From positions 1,178,001 through 1,242,000 of the forward strand of contig NZ_JAZHRV010000001.1 of the NCBI RefSeq assembly GCF_036924595.1: a DNA stretch of 64,000 nt, written 5' to 3'. How positions within the stretch are numbered: the first letter of the stretch is position 1; every line of letters begins with the position of its first letter. Source of the stretch: Bradyrhizobium algeriense. GTDB taxonomy: Bacteria > Pseudomonadota > Alphaproteobacteria > Rhizobiales > Xanthobacteraceae. The position numbers and the translations under genes were made by a program. Shown one piece after another: positions 45,643 to 53,887 of this stretch. The notes under the pieces were generated by a model. That model was given only the letters and a program-made list of their open reading frames with translations, was not told the origin of the DNA and did no database searches.

Positions 45643-46038
45643 CTAGGTCATATCGAATCCCGGCCAACAGCCATCGTCTTCATGGGAACCTGTTCTTTGC
45701 CGACACGTGTCGTCCAACAGCCGCTGCGCGACGTCGTTCCAGATTGCGTTACGGCCATACAGGCGGACCGCATCCGCGGGCTGGATCTCTACGGTACGCT
45801 GGCAACGTCGGCAGGAGACGCGCAGAACGTGGCGCTGGATCTCCGACAGATGTCGTTGCCGTAGCTGAAGACCATTCGTGCCAGCGTGAGGATCCTTGAG
45901 GACCGAACCCCAGTATTCGGCCGGGAGTGCCGCGTCCGGAGCCGCAGCGGAGCTCGGTAACTTCCGTGCCGCCTCCGCGGCCAGTTTTTCCATCTGTTTC
46001 GGGGTTGGCATGCGCCAGCTCGCGGGTCGGTCGGTCAT
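45643..46038 (-). CDS. Conserved hypothetical protein behind a LexA box
   Basis: 131 residues. A helical, Ala/Lys-rich N-terminus (MPTPKQMEKLAAEAARKLPSSAAAPDAALPAEYWGSVLKD) is followed by SCRRCQRTVEIQPADAVRLYGRNAIWNDVAQRLLDDTC and a final HEDDGCWPGF. The CxxC plus later cysteines suggest a small zinc-binding domain. The start ATG 46038 lies 12 bases from a perfect SOS box, which also excludes longer starts. Function unknown; SOS control suggests a DNA damage role. Confidence 0.7.
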   Translation of the reverse strand: MTDRPASWRMPTPKQMEKLAAEAARKLPSSAAAPDAALPAEYWGSVLKDPHAGTNGLQLRQRHLSEIQRHVLRVSCRRCQRTVEIQPADAVRLYGRNAIWNDVAQRLLDDTCRQRTGSHEDDGCWPGFDMT

Positions 46039-46049
46039 TTGCCTTATTA

Positions 46050-46064
46050 GAACATAAAGAGAAC
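46050..46064 (-). promoter_or_regulatory. LexA (SOS) box
   Basis: GTTC-N7-GTTC on the minus strand (GAAC-N7-GAAC on the plus), the exact alphaproteobacterial LexA direct repeat. It is immediately upstream of the gene ending at 45643, and about 65 bases upstream of the Ku remnant on the other strand. Confidence 0.8.
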
Positions 46065-46128
46065 AAGCGAGTCGAGTCCGCATTGCAGATTTTGTCGGGC
46101 GGGTGCCGTCGGAACTACGGTCCCTCAA

Positions 46129-46775
46129 TCGTCTTGAATCCGGCAAAGGAGGAACTCGAAATCGTTGCACTGGAATCCACCCGCACGAGATCGACGAGTT
46201 TGTCGACCGCAGTGAGATCGACCCTCGCTATCTGATTCGCCCCTACTACCTGCGGCCCGACGGCAAGGTCGGCCATGACGCGTTCGCGATTATCCGCGAG
46301 ACCATCCGCGAGATGGATAAGGTCGCGATCGGACGTGTCGTCCTCACCAATCGGCACGCTCCTGCGCTACCCGTACGAAGTGCGCTCGGAGCAGGAGTAT
46401 TTCGAGGAAATCCAGGACGTCAAAGTTACCAAGGACATGCTCGATCTCGCCAAGCACATCGTGAACCAGAAGGCCGGCCGGTTCGAACCCGAGAAGTTCG
46501 AGGACCAGTACGAAACGGCCTTGATTGACCTCATCAACCAGAAGCGCACCGGCAAGCCAATCACTCCGAAGGAGCGTCCCGCCGCCGGCAACGTCGTCGA
46601 CCTGATGGAGGCGCTGCGCCGGAGCGTCGGCAAGGAGCAGCCCTCGAAGGCCACGAAGAAGCCGAGGAAAGCCGCCGGACAGAAGGAGATGCTGCTGGCG
46701 ATCTCCGGTAAGAAGCCGGCGAAGGAGAACGCCGCAAAGAAGACGACGCCGAAGCCGCAGCGGAAGTCGGCATAG
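46129..46775 (+). pseudogene. Ku protein remnant (second Ku)
   Basis: Pieces in three frames: LNPAKEELEIVALESTRT, then HEIDEFVDRSEIDPRYLIRPYYLRPDGKVGHDAFAIIRETIREMDKVAIGRVVLTN, then, after a deletion of about 14 residues near 46350, GTLLRYPYEVRSEQEYFEEI, KDMLDLAKHIVNQKAGRFEPEKFEDQYE and VVDLMEALRRS with a lysine-rich tail. The N-terminal ~80 residues are missing. It differs from the Ku at 53.7-54.7 kb, so two separate Ku lineages have decayed in this window. Confidence 0.82.
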
Positions 46776-46810
46776 AACGCTCCGCTGCAGCCGTGATGAG
46801 GTCCGCGGCG

Positions 46811-47227
46811 TCAGCCGAGAGGTCGGGTTTGTCTGAAATGGAAGCCGTTCGGAGTGAACCTGCGGGCCACGGCGCGCGCCTTGTCCTCGCATGTCTCCAG
46901 CGCGATCTTCTGGGCGAGCATGACATCTCCGATCGGCAGAGCGCCGATCGGCATGAAACACAACCCCTCCTGCAGGCGACCTCGTTCGTCGATCTCGCAC
47001 ACGTTCACCGAGGCCCCGGCGTGGATCCTGTACCGCTTTCCGCTGTCGCTTCCGACGACCTCAAAGTAGCCCCGTCTGCCGAACTGCTCCAGCTGGCTCG
47101 GCGACAGCCATTTTCGCAATAGCCGCAGCGACCGGCCCTCCGGCGTGCCCTCGGCGCCGTGCCTGATGAAGAGTGCTCGCGCCCGAAGTTGTGTTCTTTC
47201 AAGAGAAGAACATTTGCATTGCAACAT
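46811..47227 (-). CDS. Conserved hypothetical protein
   Basis: About 138 residues: RSLRLLRKWLSPSQLEQFGRRGYFEVVGSDSGKRYRIHAGASVNVCEIDERGRLQEGLCFMPIGALPIGDVMLAQKIALETCEDKA. This pattern recurs in many Rhizobiales genomes as a short unnamed protein. The start is uncertain; ATG 47227 is preferred because upstream codons look non-coding. It converges on the Ku remnant. Function unknown. Confidence 0.65.
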   Translation of the reverse strand: MLQCKCSSLERTQLRARALFIRHGAEGTPEGRSLRLLRKWLSPSQLEQFGRRGYFEVVGSDSGKRYRIHAGASVNVCEIDERGRLQEGLCFMPIGALPIGDVMLAQKIALETCEDKARAVARRFTPNGFHFRQTRPLG

Positions 47228-47487
47228 GTTGGTCGCCTGCTGATCGCGGATGGTGCAGCCGATGCTCTTGACTGAACTGCGCTGAGGATACGCCAAGCTA
47301 TACCGCGATCCTTCGAGCAGGCGTTCTTGGACTAGAGAATAGGGAAGGGGCGAACCGGTTTCGTAAAGACCATGGCAGGCGGCTGGCGAGAAAGATGACA
47401 CGGCGACAATCATGCCTTCGTGATGCTGCTAGACAATAGCTTGCTCCGAGCCCACGATCGGCACCGCTTCTGAGAGAGGCACGACAG

Positions 47488-47783
47488 ATGACCATCCATA
47501 GTGCTATTGGCGCCACTGTCGCATTGGGGCTTGTGCTGGTCTCATTGTCAAACGTCGCGCTCGCGCAAAGCCGCACCCAGAAGAAGCCAACGTCGGAGGA
47601 AAGCCGCTTATGCAAATAAAGCCGAGCGCGCCGATAGGCTGCAAGCTCGTCGGAACGGTCAAGGGCACAAAGCTCTGGGCCGGTGACTGCACGGCGGCGC
47701 CTGAACTGAGAACAACCACGCCGGAAGATAAAGCGCCGACGCCGTCGCCCGAGACGGGAACTACTCCGAAGGAGCAGCAATAA
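47488..47783 (+). pseudogene. Small secreted protein, frameshifted
   Basis: A signal peptide (MTIHSAIGATVALGLVLVSL..ALA) opens in one frame and stops at 47619. The rest (QIKPSAPIGCKLVGTVKGTK, then a Thr/Pro-rich tail) continues in the next frame from 47610. The two fit end to end as one ~97-residue exported protein with one base lost near 47610. The 10-base overlap with an internal ATG would also allow coupled translation, but the second part would then lack a signal. Confidence 0.6.
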
Positions 47784-47814
47784 GGAAAGCTCGGCCGGTT
47801 GCGTCGCGGAAATC

Positions 47815-47994
47815 ATGAAGCAACTGAAATAATACCGGCAAAATGCGGAGAACTGCGCCTACCTCGCGGAAGGTGCTCCCAACGAGCCAACCCGCCAACA
47901 GTACATGCGAATGAAAGCAGCTTGGAGAGCATTAGCCGACGAACAGGACTGGCTTGAGGGCGAGATGTCACCTGCACGTAAAGGCGACGGCTGA
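47815..47994 (+). pseudogene. Small helical protein with early stop
   Basis: MKQLK, stop, YRQNAENCAYLAEGAPNEP and MRMKAAWRALADEQDWLEGE: a typical 59-residue Bradyrhizobium protein in which codon 6 (probably Glu) has become TAA. A shorter product could start at the internal ATG pair near 47905, without a ribosome site. Confidence 0.6.
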
Positions 47995-48053
47995 CAACGT
48001 CCTGACCTGCCCGCCGCAACCTTATTCGCCAGGCAGGCAACGTCAGATCGCTA

Positions 48054-48079
48054 GGAACAACTCTGTCTGCGAACCCGTT
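48054..48079 (+). promoter_or_regulatory. Possible EcfG-like promoter with 17-base spacer
   Basis: GGAAC (48054-48058), 17 bases, CGTT (48076-48079). It lies about 165 bases upstream of the frameshifted gene at 48243. The spacer is one base longer than in all the other sites. Confidence 0.35.
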
Positions 48080-48242
48080 TCGTTTGCGGGCCACTCAGTA
48101 CGCGTATCAGTGGCCCGGCGCGGCCCCCGCCTCAACCCCATGCCCCCGAGAGGGCGCGGGGCCGTGTCCGCCAATACCGTGCGGTGGCGATGCCAGCCCG
48201 GATGAAAACGGCGCAGGCTGCAACGCTGGGTGCGGAACACTG

Positions 48243-48424
48243 ATGGCAACAGTCTGGGTCTATGTCGATACCAGCAAGACAGTCGGCGACCGTGATCATC
48301 TCAAAGTCTTTGCGAACCGCGACGCTGCCGACGCATGGCTTGTTAAGCACGATCCCGAAGTGTCGCCTTCGAATACGAGGTGTTGGACGCTGCATGGCCG
48401 AAATTCCAGGCGGAAAATATCTAG
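48243..48424 (+). pseudogene. Small conserved protein, frameshifted
   Basis: MATVWVYVDTSKTVGDRDHLKVFANRDAADAW is a familiar start of a ~60-residue Rhizobiales protein. After KHDPE a single G is missing (near 48360), and the true ending, VAFEYEVLDAAWPKFQAENI, continues in another frame to the stop at 48424. Confidence 0.65.
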
Positions 48425-48738
48425 GCGCGAACACTTGACGGCATCTAACAGCTGGGCAGTGGATCGCTATACGCGATCTCGGGTAGGTCGAGCATGTCCA
48501 CGATGGCAGCGAATTCGAAACTGGCCTTCCTACTCCATCAGGAAGCCGAAGCATCCGTGCGGCGTCGCAAGAAGTAGTTAAAGTCCTTTATTCACCTCGA
48601 AAGCGGACATCCACCAGTGCGCTTGGCAGGTCCGCTTGGTGCCACTCGGAAGTTTCCGATTTGCCTAGGAGCTGATCGCTCTCGGTCTCTCTCCCGGCTT
48701 AAGGTCAGATAACGACGGCTTACCGGCGCGTAGACGGA
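48425..48738. other. Stretch without recognised gene
   Basis: About 310 bases, no clear gene or signal. Confidence 0.4.
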
Positions 48739-48924
48739 CTACTCTTTCGAGATATTTTGCAGAGCCGAGGAAAAAAGTCGCGGGCTATCGCATCTGGGGC
48801 TGCGGAGGTTGTTTGCTTGGCCCCGCGTGGCGACACGTTTTCGTTCGAGTCTTTCGGCCTCGCGAATGTAATTCATGGATAATTCGCGTAAGCGCTGGAT
48901 AGCCAAGCGTTCCGAAATGCCCAT
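48739..48924 (-). CDS. Hypothetical short helical protein, 61 aa
   Basis: MGISERLAIQRLRELSMNYIREAERLERKRVATRG is strongly helical and charged. No membrane segment. No family recognised and the ribosome site is weak, so it may not be real. Confidence 0.4.
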   Translation of the reverse strand: MGISERLAIQRLRELSMNYIREAERLERKRVATRGQANNLRSPRCDSPRLFSSALQNISKE

Positions 48925-49073
48925 GAGCGGGTCTCAGACCAAATACAGCATTGATGCGATGAATGCGGGACTAGCCCGTTCGAAAAAATCAAGGCCGCGC
49001 TTTCATCCCTGAGTCCGCGCTGCGCTAGATTAAGCGTCCCCGGCCACGGTTTTGAGCAGGCATGCCCCATGCG

Positions 49074-49096
49074 AAAGGCGGGCATTTCTGCCCGCC
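49074..49096 (-). terminator. Terminator after the DUF1236 gene
   Basis: Perfect 8-bp stem GGCGGGCA / TGCCCGCC with a 4-base loop (49077-49096), followed on the minus strand by a short TTT. It lies about 25 bases past the stop of the DUF1236 gene. Confidence 0.6.
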
Positions 49097-49121
49097 GTGA
49101 ACTCGCAGTCAACCGTCGGAT

Positions 49122-49907
49122 TTAGGCCTCCAGAACCGCCACGATCTCGTAGGTGTTCGGATCCACAATCACGATCTGCTCCTTGACGAGGATGTACTTG
49201 TACCTCCGCCATTCCGGATAGATCGTCACCACTCGCTCCGGCAGCGTGTGGAAGGTCACGTCGCGCGGCACCTTAGTGCCGACCGAAATCGAGAAGTTCA
49301 CGTTCGTCACCGGCTCAACGCGGGTCTCCTTGATCGCGCTGGTGATCTGCGTGCGTTGCTCGGACGAGAGCTTCCCGGCAGCGCCAGCCTGGCCCGTCGT
49401 GGTCGTGTCTTTGCCCGCGGCTCCGCCCTGCGTCTGAGTCTGCATACGGTCTTCCTTGCCCTGGGCCTTCTGGTCCTTCTGAGGCGTAGTCTGCTCGCGG
49501 CCTTGGGTCGTGCTCTGATCACGTTGCTGCGTCGTGCTCTGATCACGGCCTTGGTCACGTTGGGGGGTCGTGCCTTGGCCGGTCGTCTGCTCACGATCAC
49601 CCTTTTGTTCGGCCTTCAAGCCGCCGCGGTCCTCCTTGCCCTCGGCTTTCATGCCCTTTTCTTCGCGGCCTTCCGCCTTCATGTCCTTGCCGCCCTTCAT
49701 CTGGTCTTCAGTGCGCTGGCTCTTTTCAGCGCCCATCGACTTCTGCTCGGACTTCATGTCGGACTTATCTTCTGCCGCGCCACGCTGCTGGGTTGCGGCA
49801 CCGCCCGACGGCGAGTCACGGCCCGTCCCGGTTCCCTGCGCATTGGCGAAGCCGGCTCCAGCGATCAGAGTCGCCGCGGCGACCGAGATCAAAAAACGTT
49901 TAGTCAT
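49122..49907 (-). CDS. Secreted DUF1236 protein with Gln/Lys/Thr-rich repeats
   Basis: 261 residues. Signal peptide MTKRFLISVAAATLIAGAGFANA; then a low-complexity region of about 150 residues with short repeats of the types DMKAEGREEKG and DQSTTQQRDQ; then the DUF1236 domain, TSAIKETRVEPVTNVNFSISVGTKVPRDVTFHTLPERVVTIYPEWRRYKYILV (about 190-245). Exported envelope protein of unknown role, widespread in Bradyrhizobium. It has a perfect EcfG promoter 39 bases upstream, a good ribosome site (GGAGAT) and a terminator. Confidence 0.88.
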   Translation of the reverse strand: MTKRFLISVAAATLIAGAGFANAQGTGTGRDSPSGGAATQQRGAAEDKSDMKSEQKSMGAEKSQRTEDQMKGGKDMKAEGREEKGMKAEGKEDRGGLKAEQKGDREQTTGQGTTPQRDQGRDQSTTQQRDQSTTQGREQTTPQKDQKAQGKEDRMQTQTQGGAAGKDTTTTGQAGAAGKLSSEQRTQITSAIKETRVEPVTNVNFSISVGTKVPRDVTFHTLPERVVTIYPEWRRYKYILVKEQIVIVDPNTYEIVAVLEA

Positions 49908-49945
49908 GGAATCTCCTCCACAGTTTGCACTGCCCTCGGCGATTT

Positions 49946-49970
49946 AACGAAAAGGAAATTATGACGTTCC
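49946..49970 (-). promoter_or_regulatory. EcfG-type promoter for the DUF1236 gene
   Basis: Minus strand GGAAC (49970-49966), 16 bases, CGTT (49949-49946). Perfect match; -10 lies 38 bases upstream of the ATG. Confidence 0.85.
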
Positions 49971-50084
49971 TTGGATGCGTTCACCATGCTCGAAATCCCC
50001 AGCGCCCTCTCACGTGTTGAAACAAATGTTCCAGCATTGGCTTATCCCTCCAGTCTGGCGCCCATGCGGAATGGAGAGAGTTCA

Positions 50085-50248
50085 ATGTCGATCAGTACGA
50101 TCATACTGATTATCTTGGTGATTGCGTTGTTGGGTGGCTTTAGCGGCATTGGCGGCGGCCCATTTTATGGGACCGGCTACTACGGCGGCGGTGGATTGGC
50201 CTTGTAATTATTATCCTGCTGATTTTGATTCTGCTGGGCAGAATCTGA
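50085..50248 (+). pseudogene. DUF3309 small membrane protein, frameshifted
   Basis: MSISTIILIILVIALLGGFSG is the first helix of a DUF3309 protein, followed by the Gly/Tyr-rich loop. At about 50203 one G is missing. The expected end, VIIILLILILLGRI, is in the next frame and stops at 50248. As it stands translation ends at 50207, giving a 40-residue protein without the second helix. The ATG follows GGAGAGAG. Confidence 0.75.
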
Positions 50249-50282
50249 ATCGTTTCGGGCAAGCTCTTTTGCAGTTTACCGG

Positions 50283-50330
50283 CGCGGACAGGTTGTCCGG
50301 ATTACTCGCGGACAGGTTGTCCGGATTACT
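50283..50330. repeat. Two tandem 24-bp units, each with a 6-bp hairpin
   Basis: The unit begins CGCGGACAGGTTGTCCGG and occurs at 50283 and 50307 without change. CGGACA-GGT-TGTCCG in each unit is a perfect inverted repeat. A third, degraded half (TTTGTCCGCC) follows at about 50340. Confidence 0.75.
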
Positions 50331-50368
50331 GGAGCATAGTTTGTCCGCCTGCCAAATCCGGTCGCAGC

Positions 50369-50397
50369 AAAAACCGCCTTGCAGGGTGGCAAGGCGG
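50369..50397 (-). terminator. Rho-independent terminator of the CsbD gene
   Basis: A perfect 9-bp stem CCGCCTTGC / GCAAGGCGG with a 6-base loop (50374-50397). On the minus strand it is followed by TTTTT. It lies 46 bases past the CsbD stop. Confidence 0.85.
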
Positions 50398-50442
50398 CTT
50401 AAGGACACCGAACGAGTTTGCGTTTGTCCTAAACGTGAGCGT

Positions 50443-50643
50443 TCAGGGCAATGTCGAAAACCAATCATCAACGTCCTTACGGGCTTGATCCTTGGCGTAG
50501 CCGTAGCGCTTTTGTAGCCGACCTTCGAGCTCATCGCGCCGGCCGTTGATGGCGGTCAGGTCATCGTCCGTCAGTTTGGCCCAGTTCTGTTTGACCTTGC
50601 CCTTGACCTCGTTCCAATTCCCTTCGATTCGGTTCCAGTCCAT
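50443..50643 (-). CDS. CsbD family stress protein
   Basis: 66 residues: MDWNRIEGNWNEVKGKVKQNWAKLTDDDLTAINGRRDELEGRLQKRYGYAKDQA, a full-length CsbD-like protein. Members are small cytoplasmic proteins induced by general stress. The ATG at 50643 has GGAGGATC upstream; a longer frame to 50673 would start inside the promoter and can be excluded. Promoter, ribosome site, gene and terminator form a complete single-gene unit. Confidence 0.9.
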   Translation of the reverse strand: MDWNRIEGNWNEVKGKVKQNWAKLTDDDLTAINGRRDELEGRLQKRYGYAKDQARKDVDDWFSTLP

Positions 50644-50671
50644 GGTATGATCCTCCGGCTTCGGAAACCGC

Positions 50672-50696
50672 AACGCTTAGACCATCGTCTGGTTCC
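50672..50696 (-). promoter_or_regulatory. EcfG-type promoter for the CsbD gene
   Basis: Minus strand GGAAC (50696-50692), 16 bases, CGTT (50675-50672). Perfect match; -10 lies 28 bases upstream of the ATG. Confidence 0.87.
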
Positions 50697-51149
50697 GACC
50701 CGCGGCGGCCGCGGGGTGGCGTGCAGGAAATGGGTACGTCCGGAGGAGGACAGTTTAGGGCGGACGAAAAGAAGCCCCTGAATTCAGCACGACTACGAAC
50801 TAACGCGCGTGTACGATGCGCTGCGAGCGGAACGATGCCGTGGCGGGGCTGCTCGTATCATGCTTTCGAGTGTCAGCGAAAACGCCTTCATAAGGGGAGG
50901 CGGTCAAATTCGGAAGTCTCCCTGCTTGAACAGCAGGTGCCGTTATACTCTCACGAACGTCAGGCCGCCCCGGCAGGTCCGTTCGGCACCGCCTTGAAAA
51001 GGGATGGCACCTATTATTGCTGCGACCTCTGCGCTCAAAAAAGAAGATGCGACCAATTTGCGCGATCGTTTGAGAAGCAAGTTTGAGAAGCAAGGGTCGA
51101 AAACCTTGTGCGGGGGCGTCGAGCCGAGTTTACGGTCAGGTTGAACCAG
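50697..51149. other. Stretch without recognised gene
   Basis: About 450 bases of mixed composition. Frames on both strands have no family pattern. Confidence 0.4.
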
Positions 51150-51350
51150 GATGACCAGCCAAAAAGTGACTTTCCTCGGCGGTACCGGCTTTTGGGGCCG
51201 GCGCGTCGTTCAACATCTCTTCGACTACGTTTTGAGATCAGGGCTGCGTCAACAGGGAGCTTAGCAACAGGTCATGCGGACTGGAGGTCGTTAGAGCCAG
51301 TGTCGGCGACGATAGATCGATGATGAGCGCTACGGCGGGTGCTTTCGTTG
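51150..51350 (+). pseudogene. Remnant of an NAD(P)-binding epimerase-like gene
   Basis: MTSQKVTFLGGTGFWGRRVVQHL is a clear Rossmann start of an NDUFA9-like SDR protein, with a GGATG context. A frame change follows near 51215, and only a faint trace (DDRS.. AGAFVV) remains to about 51350. The rest is gone. Confidence 0.5.
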
Positions 51351-51372
51351 TGAAATGTCCTCCGGAGCGCCA

Positions 51373-51397
51373 GGAACGACCCCGTAGCGGCCGAGTT
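51373..51397 (+). promoter_or_regulatory. EcfG-like promoter for the PRC-barrel gene
   Basis: GGAAC (51373-51377), 16 bases, AGTT (51394-51397). The ATG at 51430 is about 33 bases downstream. Confidence 0.65.
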
Positions 51398-51429
51398 AAG
51401 TCGACAGAACTCACTGAGGGAGGAAGCCA

Positions 51430-51807
51430 ATGGCCCGCGCTACAGCCCATCCGGATCATCAATGCATCTCAAGCGAAGACATTCATGGAACCGAGGTTTA
51501 TGGAGCAGATGGAAAGAACATCGGTGAGATTGATCACCTTATTATCGACAAGGTGTCAGGTCGCGTGGCTTATGCCGTCATGAGCTTTGGCGGATTTGTT
51601 GGGTTAGGCCACAGCCATTATCCCATCCCCTGGGCCGCTCTGACATACGATACCTCGCTTGCTGGTTTTCGAACCAGTATCACCGAGCAGCAGCTGAAGG
51701 ATGCGCCTGAGTTCAGTGATGACTCATGGCAGGATAGAGACTGGGAAACGCGCACCCACCGGTACTACGGGATGCCTACGTACTGGGAAGGGCGGGGCGG
51801 CTTATAA
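51430..51807 (+). CDS. PRC-barrel domain protein
   Basis: 125 residues. ISSEDIHGTEVYGADGKNIGEIDHLIIDKVSGRVAYAVMSFGGFVGLGHSHYPIPWAALTYD (about 13-74) is a typical PRC-barrel. A short charged C-terminus includes WQDRDWETRTHRYYG. In Rhizobiales these small proteins are commonly part of the general stress response. Start follows GAGGAAG. No signal peptide; probably cytoplasmic. Confidence 0.87.
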   Translation: MARATAHPDHQCISSEDIHGTEVYGADGKNIGEIDHLIIDKVSGRVAYAVMSFGGFVGLGHSHYPIPWAALTYDTSLAGFRTSITEQQLKDAPEFSDDSWQDRDWETRTHRYYGMPTYWEGRGGL

Positions 51808-52352
51808 CGCTAGGTAGCGTATCCGAAAGTTTCAATCGTGAGCGGCTGGTCGAAGCCCTGGGAAGTCCCGTGGGAAGCGGGAAGCAGCCTAGCCGCAATC
51901 GGGTGGGCACTCCGGGCAGGTATCAAAGGACGTCCTTGATCGCGGTAACAGCTTCGTCCGGTGAAACGCCAAACCGCGGATCCTGGGCACACGACGACTA
52001 GCGCCAGTTCGCGGGAATGCGGATCTGCGCGGTCCTTCATCCAGCCATGCTCCTCGCACTCCACGGATGGCGCCCGCCTCCTGGAGCCCGAGATTGCCCA
52101 GCCGCGTAGCGTCGGGACGGCCGGCAACCGTTCGTTCATCATCAGCATCGAGATCACTCCTGCCGGACGAATCCTTTGGCCCGTCGCCCGTTCCGGGCTG
52201 CTAACACAGGGCAGGGATTCCGAATTAGCAAGTCAGCGGCCTCCCATGTTCCGCCGCCCTGGACACAACGGCAATCAGGCGCGGCGTTTTCTTCGCTTGC
52301 TGGATCGGCGGCTTGAGGAGGAAAGACAGCCTGGTTCTTCATCGGAAGGCTT
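51808..52352. other. Stretch without recognised gene
   Basis: About 545 bases. Minus-strand frames 51810-52157 and 52154-52390 and a plus frame beginning near 51961 are open but show no known pattern, start context or conserved blocks. Possibly decayed coding DNA beside the repeat. Confidence 0.4.
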
Positions 52353-53573
52353 TCATGCATCGCCGTTTGGTGAAGGAGCCGGAGGGGCATTCCTTGCTCT
52401 CGACCTTCGGCATGGCACGTGGCCCCTTGTTGTGGGGCGCCTCCGCTTGCCAGACAACAATTTGGGATCGGCGCTGGCCGGCTGCTCCGCCTCTTTGGCG
52501 AGCCGGCCGCGCAGTAACGCGAGCACGGCGGCTTCCTCCGGCTTCAGATTTACGACAGCGTTCCGAAGCTCGCTCTCGGCTTGTGACTTGATCTCAAGGA
52601 CCAGGTTTCCATCCATGTAGGAATTCAGCACCTCCGGATGGATGTAGCACTTCCTGCAGATCGTCGGCGTATTGCCGAGCCGTGCGGAGACTTTCTCGAT
52701 CGCGCCGCGAAGATTGCGCTTCGCCTGAGCCGCGCTGTCGAAGCTCTCGAGTTCGCTCAAGGCCATGGCCGCCAGCACCGTCCCCGCCCAGGTTCGGAAA
52801 TCCTTTGCCGTAATGTCTTTGCCGGTAATTGCCTTGAGATACTCATTCACGTCGGTCGATGTGACATCCTGGCAATTGCCTGGTTCATCGATGTACTGAA
52901 GTAGCTCCTGCCCGGGGAGCTCATGACAGGCCCTAATGATCTTTGCGACGCGCCGGTCTCGTACGCGCAGCGACCATTGTTTGCCCCCTTTACCGGTGAA
53001 GCGGAAACGAACCTCGTTTCCCTCGACGCCCACGTGTCGGTTCTTCAACGTGGTCAGGCCATAGCTGCTGTTCTGCCTGGCGTAATCGTCATTCCCTACA
53101 CGTATCAACGTGGTCTCCAGGAGATGCACGACGGTTGCCAGAACTTTTTCCCGCGGCAGGCCGCGCAATGCCATGTGCTCGCGTACTGTTTCCCGAATGG
53201 AAGGCAGCATGCCTGCAAATGCGACCACGTGCTCGTACTTCGTGCTTTCCCGCACCTCGCGGAAGCGCGCATGGTAACGATATTGCTTGCGACCCTTTGC
53301 GTCACGGCCGGTTGCCTGGATATGGCCATCCGGAAACGGGCAGATCCACACGTCAGTCCAGGCGGGCGGGATCGCGAGTGCTCTTATCCACTTCAGCGCG
53401 TCAGGCTCGATGAGCCTCGAGCCGTCGGGTCGTCTGTAGCTGAATCCCGTCCCCGCCTTCTTGCGCCCAATACCGGGCCGTTCGTCGGAAACATATCTCA
53501 GGCCCGCGGATTCGGCGGCATCCCGCGGGTCGACGATCGCCTGCACGCTATCCGGTGGCTCGACCAGCAACAC
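52353..53573 (-). CDS. DNA topoisomerase IB (poxvirus/bacterial type)
   Basis: About 406 residues. Blocks in order: GLRYVSDERPGIGRKKAG (N-terminal), VWICPFPDGHIQATGRDAKGRKQYRYHARFRE, VHLLETTLIRVGNDDYARQNSSYGLTTLKNRHV (catalytic Arg and following Lys region), FRFTGKGGKQWSL (catalytic Lys), DFRTWAGTVLA (Arg) and GNTPTICRKCYIHPEVL with the nucleophilic Tyr. All catalytic elements are present. The start is odd: AGGAGG directly abuts a GTG at 53573 (one-base spacing), because four bases present in the other copy are missing. TTG 53570 may be used instead. It relaxes supercoils by nicking one strand. A Ku remnant lies upstream in the same direction. Confidence 0.9.
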   Translation of the reverse strand: MLLVEPPDSVQAIVDPRDAAESAGLRYVSDERPGIGRKKAGTGFSYRRPDGSRLIEPDALKWIRALAIPPAWTDVWICPFPDGHIQATGRDAKGRKQYRYHARFREVRESTKYEHVVAFAGMLPSIRETVREHMALRGLPREKVLATVVHLLETTLIRVGNDDYARQNSSYGLTTLKNRHVGVEGNEVRFRFTGKGGKQWSLRVRDRRVAKIIRACHELPGQELLQYIDEPGNCQDVTSTDVNEYLKAITGKDITAKDFRTWAGTVLAAMALSELESFDSAAQAKRNLRGAIEKVSARLGNTPTICRKCYIHPEVLNSYMDGNLVLEIKSQAESELRNAVVNLKPEEAAVLALLRGRLAKEAEQPASADPKLLSGKRRRPTTRGHVPCRRSRARNAPPAPSPNGDA

Positions 53574-53887
53574 GCCTCCTATCCTGCCTCCAAATGAACC
53601 TTTCTGATCAAGGGAGGTTCCTTGAGGTTTTGAAGAGGCAGAAAAGGCATAAGCTATCAACAACGCCACTGTTTAGCGGTGGGCTCAAAGAGCGGGCGCC
53701 GCTGAAGCTATCTTGGGTCAACCGGCTCTGCGGTGGCGCCCGCCGCGCCTTCCTGTGGCCAGTTTCGCCGCGCCGCTCCGGCGGGTAGGAGTTGCCGGGC
53801 GCCCGGCGGCGATGCTTCGCCGGAGCATGTCCATGAGGTTGACGACGTTCTCGCGTGACGGCGTGACGGCGGGGCCTGCGCGGGACG
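52438..53887. repeat. ~1.45 kb direct repeat, copy 2
   Basis: Same content and orientation as 3651-5106. Here the topoisomerase frame is intact and the Ku gene continues beyond the repeat end, so this copy is closer to the original arrangement. Confidence 0.85.

Noticed and set aside
47190..47215. GTTCTTTCAAGAGAAGAAC as a possible second LexA box
   Set aside because: It is an inverted arrangement with an 11-base gap, not the GTTC-N7-GTTC direct repeat.
51961..52620. 219-codon open frame on the plus strand
   Set aside because: It runs antisense into the topoisomerase IB gene and has no start signal or domain.
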